This document shows, piece after piece, positions 43,556 to 55,700 of a DNA stretch of 64,000 nucleotides. Each line of letters starts with the position of its first letter. The first letter of the stretch is position 1. The translations under genes were made by a program, and so were the position numbers. A model generated the notes under the pieces. It was not told where the DNA came from. It did not search any database and saw only the letters and a list, made by a program, of their open reading frames with translations. Source of the DNA: Metellina segmentata (Eukaryota; Arthropoda; Arachnida; Araneae; Tetragnathidae); the NCBI GenBank assembly GCA_947359465.1, contig OX375872.1:8068137-8132136 (forward strand). Reading direction: 5' to 3'.

Positions 43556-43799
43556 TATTTACAGCATTCAATTACATTAATTTCGTTTTCATATCCTACA
43601 AGAATTGTAATTTATAAACTCAGTTAATTCTACGATCTTTTTACGCCTATATATATATATATATATATAAATTAATGTATTTACAGCATTCAATTACATT
43701 AATTTCGTTTTCATATCCTACAAGAATTGTAATTTATAAACTCAGTTAATTCTACGATCTTTTTACGCCTATATATATATATATATATATATAAATTAA
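43556..43799. repeat. Recent tandem duplication, 122-bp unit with (AT)n
   Basis: 43556-43677 and 43678-43799 are nearly identical, from 'ttacagcattcaattac' to 'ttttacgcc' and an AT run, then 'aaattaat'. The main difference is the length of the AT run. It lies inside the P-like element. Confidence 0.92.
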
Positions 43800-44330
43800 T
43801 TTTGAACGTTGAAAATTGAGAACAGTTAATTATTTTAATAACTGCTATTAGTTTAATCACAAATTTCCAAATAATAAACAACGCTACTTACCCTTGAACT
43901 GGAGGTAACTACGAAATCTTTTCTTGAGATGGCTGTTATCTACTTTTTTCTTATTTCTGGATCTGTAGGAAAACTAAATACCGAAACCTTAGGTCCGGTT
44001 TCATAGTTTCCATTACAATTAAAAACTCAGCGTCTAAAAGGCATTTTATTGTAACTTTAAAAGATTCAATGCACACGTTCACATATCGCACATTTTCGAA
44101 GGAAAATAAGAAATGGTTGTTTTGGCATCGTTCCTCTATTCCAGAGAGAAGCGGCAAAACAAATTGACGAATCACAAGAGTTTAAAACGTCAACTAAACA
44201 GCGATAACTTCTTTTGAGCGGCACCCACTACGAAAGAATCTCGCAGTCCGCGTCGACTACCCGAAGTACGTCATGCATTAAAGTGGCAACCCGTGCGAAG
44301 GCTTTCTACAAGCGGATGGACAGAGGAAGA

Positions 44331-45596
44331 ATCCTAATGTTAAAATTTAGACGAATTGCCGCCAGATAACATATACTTTTTTAGTTTTGTCAGGTTTTTT
44401 TTTTGCTGGTTTAAGAAAATCCCTGTTTTGATATTGAATGTTTTGTTTATGCTTGAGGAGCTGATGGATTTCAACGGACTTTCTATTGAAAGTGGAATAA
44501 TTTAATTAGGAAAAGTTGATTTGTCTTTAGGCGTATTCTCTTTTGAAAGATTGGTTGTGTAGCTGAAAACTAAATACAATCTCCTTCAATTTTGAAACGT
44601 TATTTTTGATGTGTTAGAGAGATGCAAAAAAAAATTTTTTTTTCAGCTTCGATTTTGAAAATTGTTTTACGCTGTTGCGTTTAATTATATTTGTGAAGTG
44701 TAATTTTAGTAGAGGCAGTGAGATTGTTCGTTCTGCGATCAGTAGTTAATTTTTGATGCATAATTAGATATAATCTGTAGTTTTTGAGATTACATTATAT
44801 GAAAGTCTAGAAATTGAATACATTTGATTCTATTAAAACAGACCATTTCTTTCGATTTTTAGATTGTTACAGGTTTTTATATGCCAATTTAAAATTAAAT
44901 GATTTAAAAAAAATCAGTGATTTAAATAAGAATTTTAAATTTCATTTTCCTTTCTGTATTATGCTTAATAGTATTGAAAATGAAAAAACTATAGAGAAGA
45001 TATGCTATTTTATTCAAGTTAGTTGTATATTAAATCATCCTTCCCTTGAAGCACGAAATAACCTTTTTTGATAGGGATCATAATTACCTGACAGCTCTGT
45101 CTTTCTCTTGGGTCATTGAACAACATGTGCCACTCACAAGCCTGTTCATCAGCATAGGTTTTGTTTTAATCATTCCATGCGACTATAAATCCAATGGGCA
45201 ATTTTGAATCATTCTTCTCCATATGATGGGTGAAGATTCTCTAAATATATTTACCCAAGCATTATACCTAGAAAAGTGCTGGGGCCAGAGCGATCCCATT
45301 AGTTTTTATAGAATGCTGGATCAGATTAGATAGACATGCTTTTTCCTAATCCCTGCAGCTATTTTTTGTGTGGTTTCATTTGCAAAATCTTTGTATTATT
45401 TTGATCCATCATATGCCTGTGCCAAAACCTTTGTATTATTAATTCACTGCATTATTAATTGTACAACTTCCATACACTGATGGGCTAAAAGTCATGGGGT
45501 AGCAGTATGCAAATTTACTATTGCTCACATTGCATTAAAAGTGTATAAAGAGTCAGATAGTTATCAGTGCTGTCTCTTGAACTCTTGAATGTCTTT
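44331..45596. other. AT-rich spacer, nothing assigned
   Basis: An 85-codon ORF at 44814-45071 is AT-rich and has no recognisable motif. Confidence 0.45.
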
Positions 45597-45848
45597 ACCT
45601 GCCAAGAATTAACCGAGTTTGAACGTGGAAGGATAGTTAAAGCTAAACCCATAGGTTTAACATTTCGGACATAGTTGAAACCTTGCTCCACATTGTCAAG
45701 GGTGTATCGAGAGTACCTCATAGAAGGAATTACACATCACAAGTGTAGTTGTGCTAACAGACAAACGACACTGTGTGAACTGGCTGCCTCATTCATGAGG
45801 GACACACTGCATACTAGAGGCGTGCCTGAGGTCCGTTCATTGAAATAG
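45597..45848 (+). pseudogene. Tc1-like transposase N-terminal relic
   Basis: One frame reads ELTEFERGRIVKAKPIGLTF, then after a stop a run ending CANRQTTLCELAASFMRD. LTEFERGRIV is the start of the helix-turn-helix domain in many arthropod Tc1-like transposases. The rest of the gene and the ends are not seen. Confidence 0.55.
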
Positions 45849-48800
45849 ATTTGAAGCTATCTATGACAGAATTTTGATTCGCCAAAAATGCCTGGAAATA
45901 TTCTTTTCACGTCAACATTTAAGCTTTGCGATAACTGCGCCAACTGTTAAGCTTGGCGGTTTTTTGGTACCCAGCTAACGGAAAATTACCGTATTTTCTC
46001 AATATTTGTTTTTAAATATTAGTAAGAGTTGTTTTGCTGATTGTTTATTTGAAATTTTATTCTAAGTTCTCATATATGTTAAAATAAACAAGTGATATGT
46101 CGATCTGGTTTGGGTTTTCCCAAACCTCTGTTGAACAAAATTAGGATAGTACTAATGATTTTGTGCTATTCTTTTGATACATCTATGGAGAGATAACGTA
46201 AAAGGGAGGTGAGGTGTAGAGGGAATAGTATTGCTGAGGGCATGGAGTGGGGCAGCAACATGCCGGTGGTTCAGTGGGTTTCTTACTGCATTAGTAGCTT
46301 GCAAGCTGTAGATGACATGTGTATTTATTTTTTGTGTCAAACATTTCCTGTTTGTGTACGCACACCTAATTCTGTTTTTGCACAAACTTTTTTTACTCGA
46401 ATTCAAAATAAATATTTCATTCTATATTTACGCGAGTCATTTTGATTTACCGCGAGCGGGCCAAACCAATTGCTATGAATTTATTTGCCCAAATTTGAAG
46501 AAATTTTTTTTTTCTATTTGTGGCATAGTAGTATTATATGTTAGCAAACCTAATGAGAATTTGTAGCTATCACAGGGGGTTAGCAAACAGTGGTCACACC
46601 TGACCCCATGAAAAGAACTGTCACGGACAATGCTATGCTGACCACGCAGTGGCTAGTCAGTTACATTACACACACAAATAGATTACATAACAGCTAGTGT
46701 ATGCGTTTTGGAACGCATGCTTTCATTTACCAATGTACACATCTATGTATCGACAATGTTCTTATTGTATTTGGTTCCTAACACGACTGAATTTCCCAAT
46801 ATCATTACAATAACATAATTGGTGGAGAAGGATTCGATGATTTATCATTTGAAGATATTCATGAATCAGTCGATAAAGTCCTAATCGAAGATGAAATATT
46901 AGAGGTTGTCCTGGAGACTCTTAATCGCACAGAATGTAGTGTTAATGAACAATAAGATCTTGTTAAAAATGCAGGTTTAATAAAGGAACGCGCTTTGAAA
47001 TTTCAATATGAACTGAAGTTTTGGCAGCCTCTTACAGAGAATTATATAACAGCCTAGCCAAAACACGAACACAATAATTAATAACTGAATTCGTTCGTAA
47101 AACTGGTGAAACATCCGCTCGAGATGAGAATTAGGTGTACATTAAATTGACACGAAAAGGCTAGTTTGTGATCGCATTTGTATTGTACTGATGTGCACAC
47201 TTTATATTTTCAGGTTCCTCATCCATCAGATTTCTAACTGGCCCTTACTCGTATTTATGTTTTTGTAATTTGAATTATCAAAATGTGTTTCTATGTAGTT
47301 TTGTTTTTATTTCTTGAGGCAGCTGTTATTGCTATAGCAGTTATTTAAAATCAGTTAGAATTATTGCCAAAATGTTAGTAATTTTTTTAATTATCCAATT
47401 TTTTACAAAAATAAAAATATTTCCTTTAACTTTTTTTGAATAAAGTTTAAGATGAAAAAATTTAAGACTGGAAATACATAAATTTGAACAAATCACTTAA
47501 TGGTCATTAGTTGTTAAGTTTTGCCATGCAAAGAGTTTCTTCTTGAGTCTTGTGCAATGTATTATATTTACAGAAAAATAAATTTTGGTACCGTATGACT
47601 GAATTACTTGATATTTAAATTTCATCGTGTATTGAATTGAAAATATAAGTTTTTATGTGCCATTTGTTTCTTTGTTTTTCTTGTACGACGTTAATTAAAA
47701 AAGACCTTGTATAATGAATTGAAGTACACAAATTCACTGTAACTGTTTCACTCCTTTTTGTTTACCTTCATGTGTTTGTGTAAAAAAATATCTTGCAATG
47801 TCAGAATCAGTCTCAATAAATCATTCTGAAAATATTAAATGTTGCTTACAGTTTGTATTAAACGATTTATATTTAGTTCTGATTTTCATAATTATTCAAG
47901 ATTACCAATGCTGTCTATGGTACACGCAAGTATTGTAAAAAATTGAGAATTGGTAACGTAGTAATTTTTCTGGATTGAACTGTTTTGGAATGTAATTTAC
48001 ATAGAACTTTAGAACAGAAATTATTATACTTATTTATGGAACATAATATAGTCCAAGTGACTGCATGCATAAAGAAGGCATTTAGAGCTTCGATGAAAAT
48101 CGAAATTTTCCCCATATTGTGTTTGGAGAAAGCCTACTTGTGTGTAATATCAACAGAGTTCCCTTGTTTTTCAATAACACTATCATACAGTATCAATGTT
48201 TTCTTGGGAACTTTCTGTAAGAAGTCAGTCAGACTTTTTCATATCTTACGGGGGAACAGTGTTTCGAAAATATTTTTTACACATATTTGTTTTGAAGACA
48301 CATGATGCAACCCAAAGTAATTTTACAATCTTCTAGAAGTATCCACCATAGATAATGCATTTTTATTAAATATTTTGCTAAACGTGCTGAAGCTTCACGC
48401 TCACTATCCTAAATCAGCTTCCTAAATAGATGACAGTCGAATCCAGTAAAAGCTTTAGAGGAAAATAGTCTGAAGAAATGTGGTCGAAAAACTAAATTTG
48501 CAGTGCTGGCAATCATTTGACCGAAATCAAACTCAATGAATAATGTCATTAATTGAGTGCACAGTGAAATTATAAATGTTTTATTCAACGGTTATTCCAA
48601 AACAAAATGATTTCCTATCCTGCATAACAACTGAAGAAATTCTAAACCAATTTTTAGGGTGGTAAATATCTTAAGTCGTGAAATTTTCTGTACCTATACA
48701 ATCTGATTCTTGCAACTTTAGCAATATTGGGTTTGGTCAAATTTACATTCAAAGCTTATCTAGAACTATGAGTCAGCTATACTTTTTAAAATAGACTTCT

Positions 48801-49157
48801 ATGAAACTTACATAAAATGTGCTCATGCTATCTCCATACATGTAACTCACTCATAACATCTGTCCTGATCAGAATATGAAAATTTTAGGTAACAAAATCA
48901 TTTTGAATAGCCCTCTTGAAAAATAAATTAAACCTGCATCCAAGTAGCATAAATAAACCTTCCAAGTTATTTAAAACCCATTTAAAGTACTTGTAAGTGA
49001 AACATTGCCCAGATATGTATCCCATCTGTTTTCTGAGAAAATGACCTACAATTTTAAGATGGAGTAATTTTTACTTAAATCAAAGATTAAACAGAATATG
49101 GAAAAGTTTTCCTCATTCCTTTTCCATTCATAACTAGGTAAGGTCATTAATATAACA
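45849..49157. other. Long AT-rich spacer
   Basis: No gene identified. A short coding-like piece at 46844-46954 (FDDLSFEDIHESVDKVLIED, then VVLETLNRTE, stop) has an acidic composition like the C-terminal tails of pogo/jerky-type proteins, but the match is too weak to name. 'cttgtacgacgttaattaaa' at 47677-47700 is a scrap of SINE 3' end. ORFs at 46152-46566 and 47985-48305 lack motifs. Confidence 0.4.
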
Positions 49158-49443
49158 GGTGCCGCGGTTAGAAGAGCAACGGACTAGCAACCAGAGGGTT
49201 GGGAGTTCGAATCCAGCCAAAGACCGTCGTATAGAAAAGGGGCTGGTGCAAGTTAAATATGTTGTGTTATTACATTGGCGTGGTGTGGAAGTTTGGAGTG
49301 CCAGCTCGGGTGTTGCCTTGTTATTTGAAAATTATTCAAAATTGTGTTGTGTCTTCTTTCCATTTAGGGTTGATCCTGGACTGTCACAAATAGCCCATTG
49401 TGTTGCTCCATTACAACGTTAATTTAAAAATACCATCACCGTT
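49158..49443 (+). mobile_element. Full-length SINE, head type 2
   Basis: Head 'gtgccgcggttagaagagca', 'gggttgggagttcgaatcca' (B box), linker 'aaagaccgtcgtatag', 'ggctggtgcaagttaaatat', a body shortened in the middle, and tail 'aaaaataccatcaccgttgc'. Confidence 0.93.
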
Positions 49444-49462
49444 GCCTGTTGTTGCTCCAGTG

Positions 49463-49505
<43 letters not shown>

Positions 49506-49506
49506 T
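49463..49506. repeat. (GA)n microsatellite
   Basis: About 21 GA units with one GATA interruption, just after a SINE tail. Confidence 0.95.
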
Positions 49507-51762
49507 GTTTATTAAAAATACCATTAGATATACCACATTTCATCAAAATCTTAGAGGTCTTAAGACTAAATAGTAACATGATGTGACTTGCTAAAGGTCT
49601 TGTGAATAAATTATTGCACACTTAGTAATTAAATGAATAATATTACTCAGATTAATATTGCCATTGTATTATAAAACAAATATTACTTTTCTTCTATTCA
49701 TAATAAGGAAAATTACATCATAGCAGTGAAAAATTATATATTTAATCATTAATTATGTACCTATTTTTGGCATACAGAACTTGCACCTGATATAACTCCT
49801 AAAAAAACTACACCTTTTTAGTATATTTAATAAAATCTCAATTTGCTCATCTCTTGGCAAGCATAAGATAAATAATTATTTTGTTTTTGTAAATACATTG
49901 AGACAATTGGAAACCAATGTAGTTTTGGCACTTAAAGTTAAGAGATGAATGGGTTCTAAATGAGCACTAACATAATCAAGAATTGGGATGGGTATCCATT
50001 TGCTAGCTACAAAGCAATTCCTACTTGCCAATTTTCATTCTACCCAAGTTATAATCAACATTGATTTTCACATACCAACACCTTTAATTTGTGAATTTCA
50101 TCATAGGATATGTAGAACTACTTTGTTAGAACCTATCCACTCAAACACTTCTCTTTCCCTTGCTCTAGAAAATCAACCATGATAATGCTAAAAAAATGGT
50201 TCAGATCCTATTTACTTTGGCTGTTCCTCTACTGTGTATAACCTGAAAAATATTTATTTTTTTCAGTCATTTTTCCAAGCAATTAATAATTTTGATTGCT
50301 AATACAATTCCTCAGTTTACTGAGTCAAATCATTTCCAGATGTGTTCCTCCAAAGAATTTTGGATTGAAATGTAATTGGGGAACCAAACATTTTACATTC
50401 TTCAACTGAGTTCCACAAATCTGACTTAACACTTTCTCATGAGGTAATATATATTGGTATGGTCGAGAATGCTTTTTATCATGCTTAACACAGGAGTTTC
50501 ATTTAAATCATGCTTGTATATCAACAAAAAAAGAGTAACTACCTACAAAATCACTCAATACTCCCTTAATAAACAAACACTACTCCTGTATTTATATCAA
50601 GTAATGCTTCCCCAAAATCAAAATGAATAAAATAAAACTCCTTAAATTTATCCGATAGGAGCACAAGAAAGGTTAGTTAAAATATACAATATTAATCAAC
50701 CCAATTAATTATCAGATTGTTAACTTAGCAAAAAATTAATTGAACAATTATTTATCTATACAAGTTTCACGAAATTAGATTGAATTATGAATTGCTTTAA
50801 CTGTATAAATTTGAACACAATTAAATAATCCAATACAATGAGCGAAATTTTAAATCTTGTATGAAGATAAATATTACATCAAAGGATTTTAGTTTGCAAA
50901 CCATAAAATATATGGCCGATCAAGAAATACAACACGCAACCGCAATGTTATAAAAATCAAGTTAACGTAAAAATACAAAAGAAATGACCTGTGAAATGTT
51001 GCAAAATTATTAGCCAAAGCATGCTAAAATACTCGAATGAAGGTGATGAAAAATAAACTAAATGCCGAGAGGTTAGCCAGAGCAGGAATCCTAATGTATT
51101 AAAACTATTCGTAATGAAACAGCAGAAAAGTAGATAATTTCAAACGGATCATACACCAAAGTAAAACGACAAGAAAATATGAGTATATATTTCCTAGAAA
51201 TGGAACGTAACGCCGAAAAAATAATGGAATTATGGAACCAAGATTTGACGAAGGAAGAATCCCTCATGATGGAATAATGTTAAATTTACCAATACCCAGA
51301 TTTTCCCCATTTGCACGAATATCCCTCCCTAAAGTATTTTTCCCCATCCGAAATCATAGCTAATGCGCATGCGCCAACCTTTAAGTTTACCTCGCTTAGT
51401 TTTAACAATACAATTCCTCCTCTGTCCATCCGCTTGTAGGCTTTCTTCTATAGGGGGTGTTGGTTGGCACAAATTCATTCCAGTTAGTTGATTGCTTCCA
51501 TGTGCCGGCTGCTGTGCGTCTAACAGTACTTCCATGAGTCAGGTAGTGAGTTAAAGTTATTTTCTCAAGTTTCATAACTACATTAATTAAATTCGGTTTC
51601 TTACACACGTTGAAGTACAATTTTCTAAAACCTTAAGTTGACTTGAATAACGAATTCTTTAAGCGATGGCACAAAAAATAGACGCAATAAAAGATGGGTT
51701 TGAATGGGATGAATGAATATCTCAGCAATAAAACAACATCGTTTTTTAATTATTCCTATATA
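49507..51762. other. AT-rich spacer
   Basis: No gene identified. Around 51410-51440 the minus strand reads 'acaagcggatggacagagga', also present on the plus strand at about 44313-44335 near the right end of the P-like element. Overlapping minus-strand ORFs at 51329-51620 have no recognised motif. Confidence 0.4.
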
Positions 51763-51801
51763 TACCCGGTTTTATCGGACCAAGTCGGATAAAACTGGGT
51801 A
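51763..51801. repeat. Perfect-looking hairpin, 18-nt arms
   Basis: TACCCGGTTTTATCGGAC and the reverse complement TACCCAGTTTTATCCGAC of its partner flank the loop CAA, with two mismatches. 'acccggttttgtccaac' recurs once at about 51961. Function unknown; possibly a transposon end. Confidence 0.5.
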
Positions 51802-52389
51802 CTTGCATACTTCCAAAAAATAACCCATTTATCCTCCAAAATATAGTTTTTTCACATTGAAAAATACTTATTTTTGGAACTAAAAAAAGAAATTTATCAT
51901 TCAAATAGAAATTGAATCAATTTTATTCACGTTGGTGCTTAGGGAAAATCACATTTTGAGACCCGGTTTTGTCCAACTTTACCCTAAATATTCACCCGTT
52001 AAATATTAATAAAATCGTTGAAATTAAGTGAATTGTCACCTCAATTCCATTAACAACAAAGGACGGTGGAACTCGTCCATAATACATGGAGGCTCGGCCG
52101 AACAACAAACTCCCCATAATGCACTCATGTCCAAAATTATCTTTATGTACGCAAAAATAATTATACTCCATGACCCAATCGATGTAATCCATTTTTACAG
52201 GGAATATGTGAAAAATAAGCCTAATTAAAATTATCTAATCAAAAAAGTGTTTAAAAGGTTTCTGATATGCAAATCAAGGCGTTACGTCAGCCGACGGTGA
52301 AGCAAGCACTTAGCAAAAAGTGAATATCTTAGTGAATTTCTGCAATACAGCGTTTGATTTCAGTGTGTAAGGACTCAAAATGGTTTGTT
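51802..52389. other. Spacer, nothing assigned
   Basis: Two opposed ORFs of 66 codons (51992-52228) overlap; no motif recognised. Confidence 0.4.
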
Positions 52390-52604
52390 ATGGCTCCGAA
52401 ATATCATTTGGAAGAATCCATGAAGTAACGCACTATCGGCCGTTTAGAAGCAGGGCAGACACTCATGGAAGCAGCGAGATGTGTGAATATTTCAAGAGTC
52501 TCTGCGCTATGGAAACGATTTCAGAACTCAACAACTGCTTTTCAAGTTCGAAATATGGCAATAACTGCCCGTCGTAAGAACTGTGGCTTTTGGACTATGT
52601 TAAA
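52390..52604 (+). pseudogene. Tc1-like transposase N-terminal fragment
   Basis: ATG at 52390 opens MAPKYHLEESMK, then a TAA, then RTIGRLEAGQTLMEAAR and NISRVSALWKRFQNS: the helix-turn-helix start of a Tc1-like transposase. Similarity stops near 52604, just where sequence associated with the gypsy-like element begins. Confidence 0.75.
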
Positions 52605-52653
52605 TTTCCAGTTGTCCATGGTAAGTTCGCAATTATGACTCGTATTCGCAATT

Positions 52654-53882
52654 ATGACTTCCTTTACTTTGGATAACGTCCCTTTTCTTTCAAACTTCTT
52701 AAAAAATGGATCTATTCGGAACATTAAATTGTTATTTTCAATAGTATACCCTAACGAAACTTACGACCTCACTAGTCGAAGAAAACTTTGTGTTTTCGCA
52801 GGTTTTGATCCTAATTTTAATTTGCAAAACGCTAAGGAATCCCTGCTGAAAACGTTATCTTTAACAAACTTCATCTGTATATGCAATATTTAAAATTTAG
52901 ATGTAGATGGTTCTGATGAAGAATTGTGTGAACGAATTTAACTTTCCCTTTCTGATTTGAAATCATTGCATGAAATGTTCGACTCAAATTCGGACGATGA
53001 AACTGCCGAAAAAGCAGAAACGGAAATTTCCACTAAACCGTTAGCGCACGTGGCTTTCCCCCTCAACAAGTAGCTTCGCTAATTTAAAACACACTCATAA
53101 ATTCGATGCCACAAGAACAAAATATCCAAACAAATCCATTCAATTCTAAAACACTCTCATGTTCTGATGATTCGTGTAAATCGAATGCAGCTGTTGTTGA
53201 CCGTTTTTCTTGGTTCTTTCTGAAAGATGTGTTAATCGAAGAGCGTTCGTTCTCATATCTAAATTCTTATTCTGTATATTCATTTATTAAGGATGTGGAA
53301 AATTTCTTTTCATTGTATGAAGTAACACTTGCATTGCAAAAGATTATAATATATAAAAAATTGTTGATAGGCGCAGCAAAAACTTTCATTCGGAGTCAGA
53401 ATGCCTTAACAACCTTTTCTTCCTTGAAAACCGCGTTGATTAATGAATTTGGTCAAATATTTAACTCCCCCGAAATACATGTCGAATTAAGCAGACGCAG
53501 ATCTGATGCACAAATTGATGAAAGTTCAATTATAGATTATTGCATTCTTGGAATAAATTATTCTGACGCTAATAAAATGATATTATTTGGTAGCAAATCG
53601 ATGACTGAATTTAAAGAAAAGCTTAGTATTTACGAAAAGATTTTTCAAAGTAAAAATCGTTTTTCTAATAATAATTCTCGTACCCATGATGAAACAAATA
53701 CTCGACGCACTTTTGACTCGTAAACTTCATCATTATCATCAAAATTCTAAATCACAAAACCAACCTTCGAATTACTTAACTGCAATGGTTCAAACCATCT
53801 TTCGCGAAATTGCCCAGATAAAAATGGTGGAAAACGCTGTTTAATTTGCAAAAATTTTGGTCATATTACATCCCAATGCCTA
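52654..53882 (+). pseudogene. Gypsy A gag relic
   Basis: A first piece (52654-52893) contains TLDNVPFLSNFLKNGS and SRRKLCVFAGFDPN. A 205-codon open piece (53106-53723) carries YSFIKDVENFFSLYE and LKTALINEFGQIF, a capsid-like layout. After stops in the same frame comes a CCHC zinc knuckle, CLICKNFGHITSQC (53838-53879), the nucleic-acid-binding nucleocapsid motif; a second, imperfect one precedes it (CNGSNHLSRNC). At least two in-frame stops between the capsid part and the knuckle disable it. Confidence 0.8.
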
Positions 53883-53959
53883 AAAACCGCGATTCAGAAA
53901 TCAATCGATGTTGTTAGTTCCATTAAAGAAATTACCCCGCACACATGTAACGTAATTAC

Positions 53960-54235
53960 ACTTTTAAATACCAAATACTCTGCGTTAATTGATACTGGAA
54001 GTCCCGTAACTTTAATGCAGCATAGTATATGGAAATTCATTGGTTCTCCTGAATTTGACGCACAATACTTCCCTCCTTACTGTATTTGGTTCAGCAAAGA
54101 CCCCAGTGACAGGTACATTTAATTGTTCCATCCAAATTGATGGAATTAACTTTGATACAACTTTTCGTGTTGTGCCCGACTCCTCCATAATGAACCCCAT
54201 TCTCATTGGTTGTGATGTCATTCACCAAGCAACCG
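53960..54235 (+). pseudogene. Gypsy A aspartic protease relic
   Basis: ALIDTGSPVTLM with the catalytic Asp-Thr-Gly at 53991-53999 starts the domain, in frame with the gag relic. After a frameshift near 54070 the remainder reads GTFNCSIQIDGINFDTTFRV and ILIGCDVI, as in gypsy proteases. A T run and GT microsatellite (54243-54273) then break the sequence before the reverse transcriptase. Confidence 0.82.
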
Positions 54236-54323
54236 TGACTGTTTTTTTTTTTTTGTGTGTGTGTGTGTGTGTGCCCAGGATTAAATAAAATTTACAAAAA
54301 CTGACCTTCCCACTTCGACATCT

Positions 54324-55700
54324 TTGCCCGAAAATTTAATCCGGCACATCGAGGACGATACACCAGAATTTGATAGCATTCCCCGAAAAATCCGTGATGA
54401 CGTTCAACACTTACTCCAATCTTACTTGCCGAAAAAGACTAAATCAACTGATGTCGAACTGAGTGTTACTTTGGTCGAAGAAAAGCCAATCTATCATTCA
54501 CCCGATGTTTGCCTTTTGTGGAGCGTGACATAGTTGAAAAACAAGCCATCAAATGGCTTGCCAATGATGTCATTGAGCCTTGCTCATCGCCGTACTCGTC
54601 AAACACTTGTGGTGCGCAAAAAAAAATGGTGACCCCCCGTGCCGTTATTGGTTATCGCCAAATTAATAAAGTGATTGAAAAAGATCGATATACCCTCCCA
54701 CTCATTGAGAATATTCTTGTTATAGAGAATATTCTTGACCAGTTGCAAGATGCTAAAGTGTTTAGTACTTTGGACATGAAAAGTGCTTTTCATCAAGTAG
54801 CAGTTGCAGAACTAAGTCGCCCATACACTTCTTTTGTTACATATCGTGGACAGTACCAATTTAAACGTATGCCTTTTGGTATGATGAATTGTCCCGCTGT
54901 GTTTCAACGTTTTATCAGTACTGTGTTTCGTGGTCTGATAGTCGAGTGAATTGTTCTACCGTACATGGATGATTTAGTCATCCCTGCCAAAAACGATGCT
55001 GAAGCTCTGTCCCGGTTTCGTTTTTTCTTGATGTCGCCAAGGACTATGGACTTGAGATAAACTTCAAGAAACGCCAATTTTTTCACCGCCGTGTTGAATT
55101 TTTAGGACACATCTTTGAGTCTGGAAAACTTTTTCCTTCGCCTTCTAAAACTGATGCTGTCACCCGTTATCCAGAACCCAATTTTCGTAAATTTATACCG
55201 TCCTACTCATTCATCGCTAAACCTCTTAGTGATTTACTTCGTAAAGACTGTCAATTCCATTTTGACGCAAACGTATGATCTGCATTTCTTCACCTCAAAC
55301 GACTTTTATGTGAAAATCCCGTTTTGGCCATTTACCGCCAAAATGCTGAAATTGAAGTGCACTGTGTTGCTTCAATAGATGGTTTCGGTTGTATCCTACT
55401 TCTGAAGGACACTGACAATAAATTCCACCCCGTGTATTACCACAGTCGCAAAACAAACGACAGTCAACGCAAATACTCTAGTTACGAACTCGAAGTCCTT
55501 GCAATCGTCAAGGCCTTACGCAAATTCCATGTGTACATTCTAGGTCAACACTTCGCCATAGTAACCGACTGTGATGCATTTACTAAGACAATGACAAAAA
55601 AAGATGTCTGTACGCGCATTGCTCGATGAATTTTACTTCTTCAAGACTTTGATTATTCGATAGTTAATCGCTCAGGAACAAAAATGGCTCATGTTGGTGC
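54324..55700 (+). pseudogene. Gypsy A reverse transcriptase-RNase H relic
   Basis: Reverse transcriptase motifs in order: WLANDVIEPCSSPYSS; FSTLDMKSAFHQVAV (first catalytic Asp); YQFKRMPFGMMNCPAVFQRF; the catalytic box YMDD at 54962-54973 (gypsy elements more often have YLDD or YIDD); and EFLGHIFESGKL. RNase H follows with VASIDGFGCILLL, YYHSRKTNDSQRKYSSYELE and AIVTDC. The frame changes near 54509, 54949 and 55115-55324, and a TGA at 55627-55629 follows the RNase H. The enzyme is broken in at least four places. Confidence 0.88.

Larger units (their letters stand above)
40587..44330 (-). mobile_element. P-element-like (THAP9-type) transposon, decayed
   Basis: The transposase relic lies on the minus strand at 41203-43443. 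Candidate inverted ends: 'agaaagcctccgcac', then 'gtgacgtcatta' and 'gggtag' (about 40600-40645), against the reverse complement of 44230-44330, which reads 'agaaagccttcgcac', 'tgacgtacttc', 'gggtag'. Exact boundaries and a target duplication could not be fixed. Confidence 0.55.

Noticed and set aside
46152..46566. Overlapping ORFs on both strands
   Set aside because: Mutually overlapping, low complexity in part, and without recognisable motifs.
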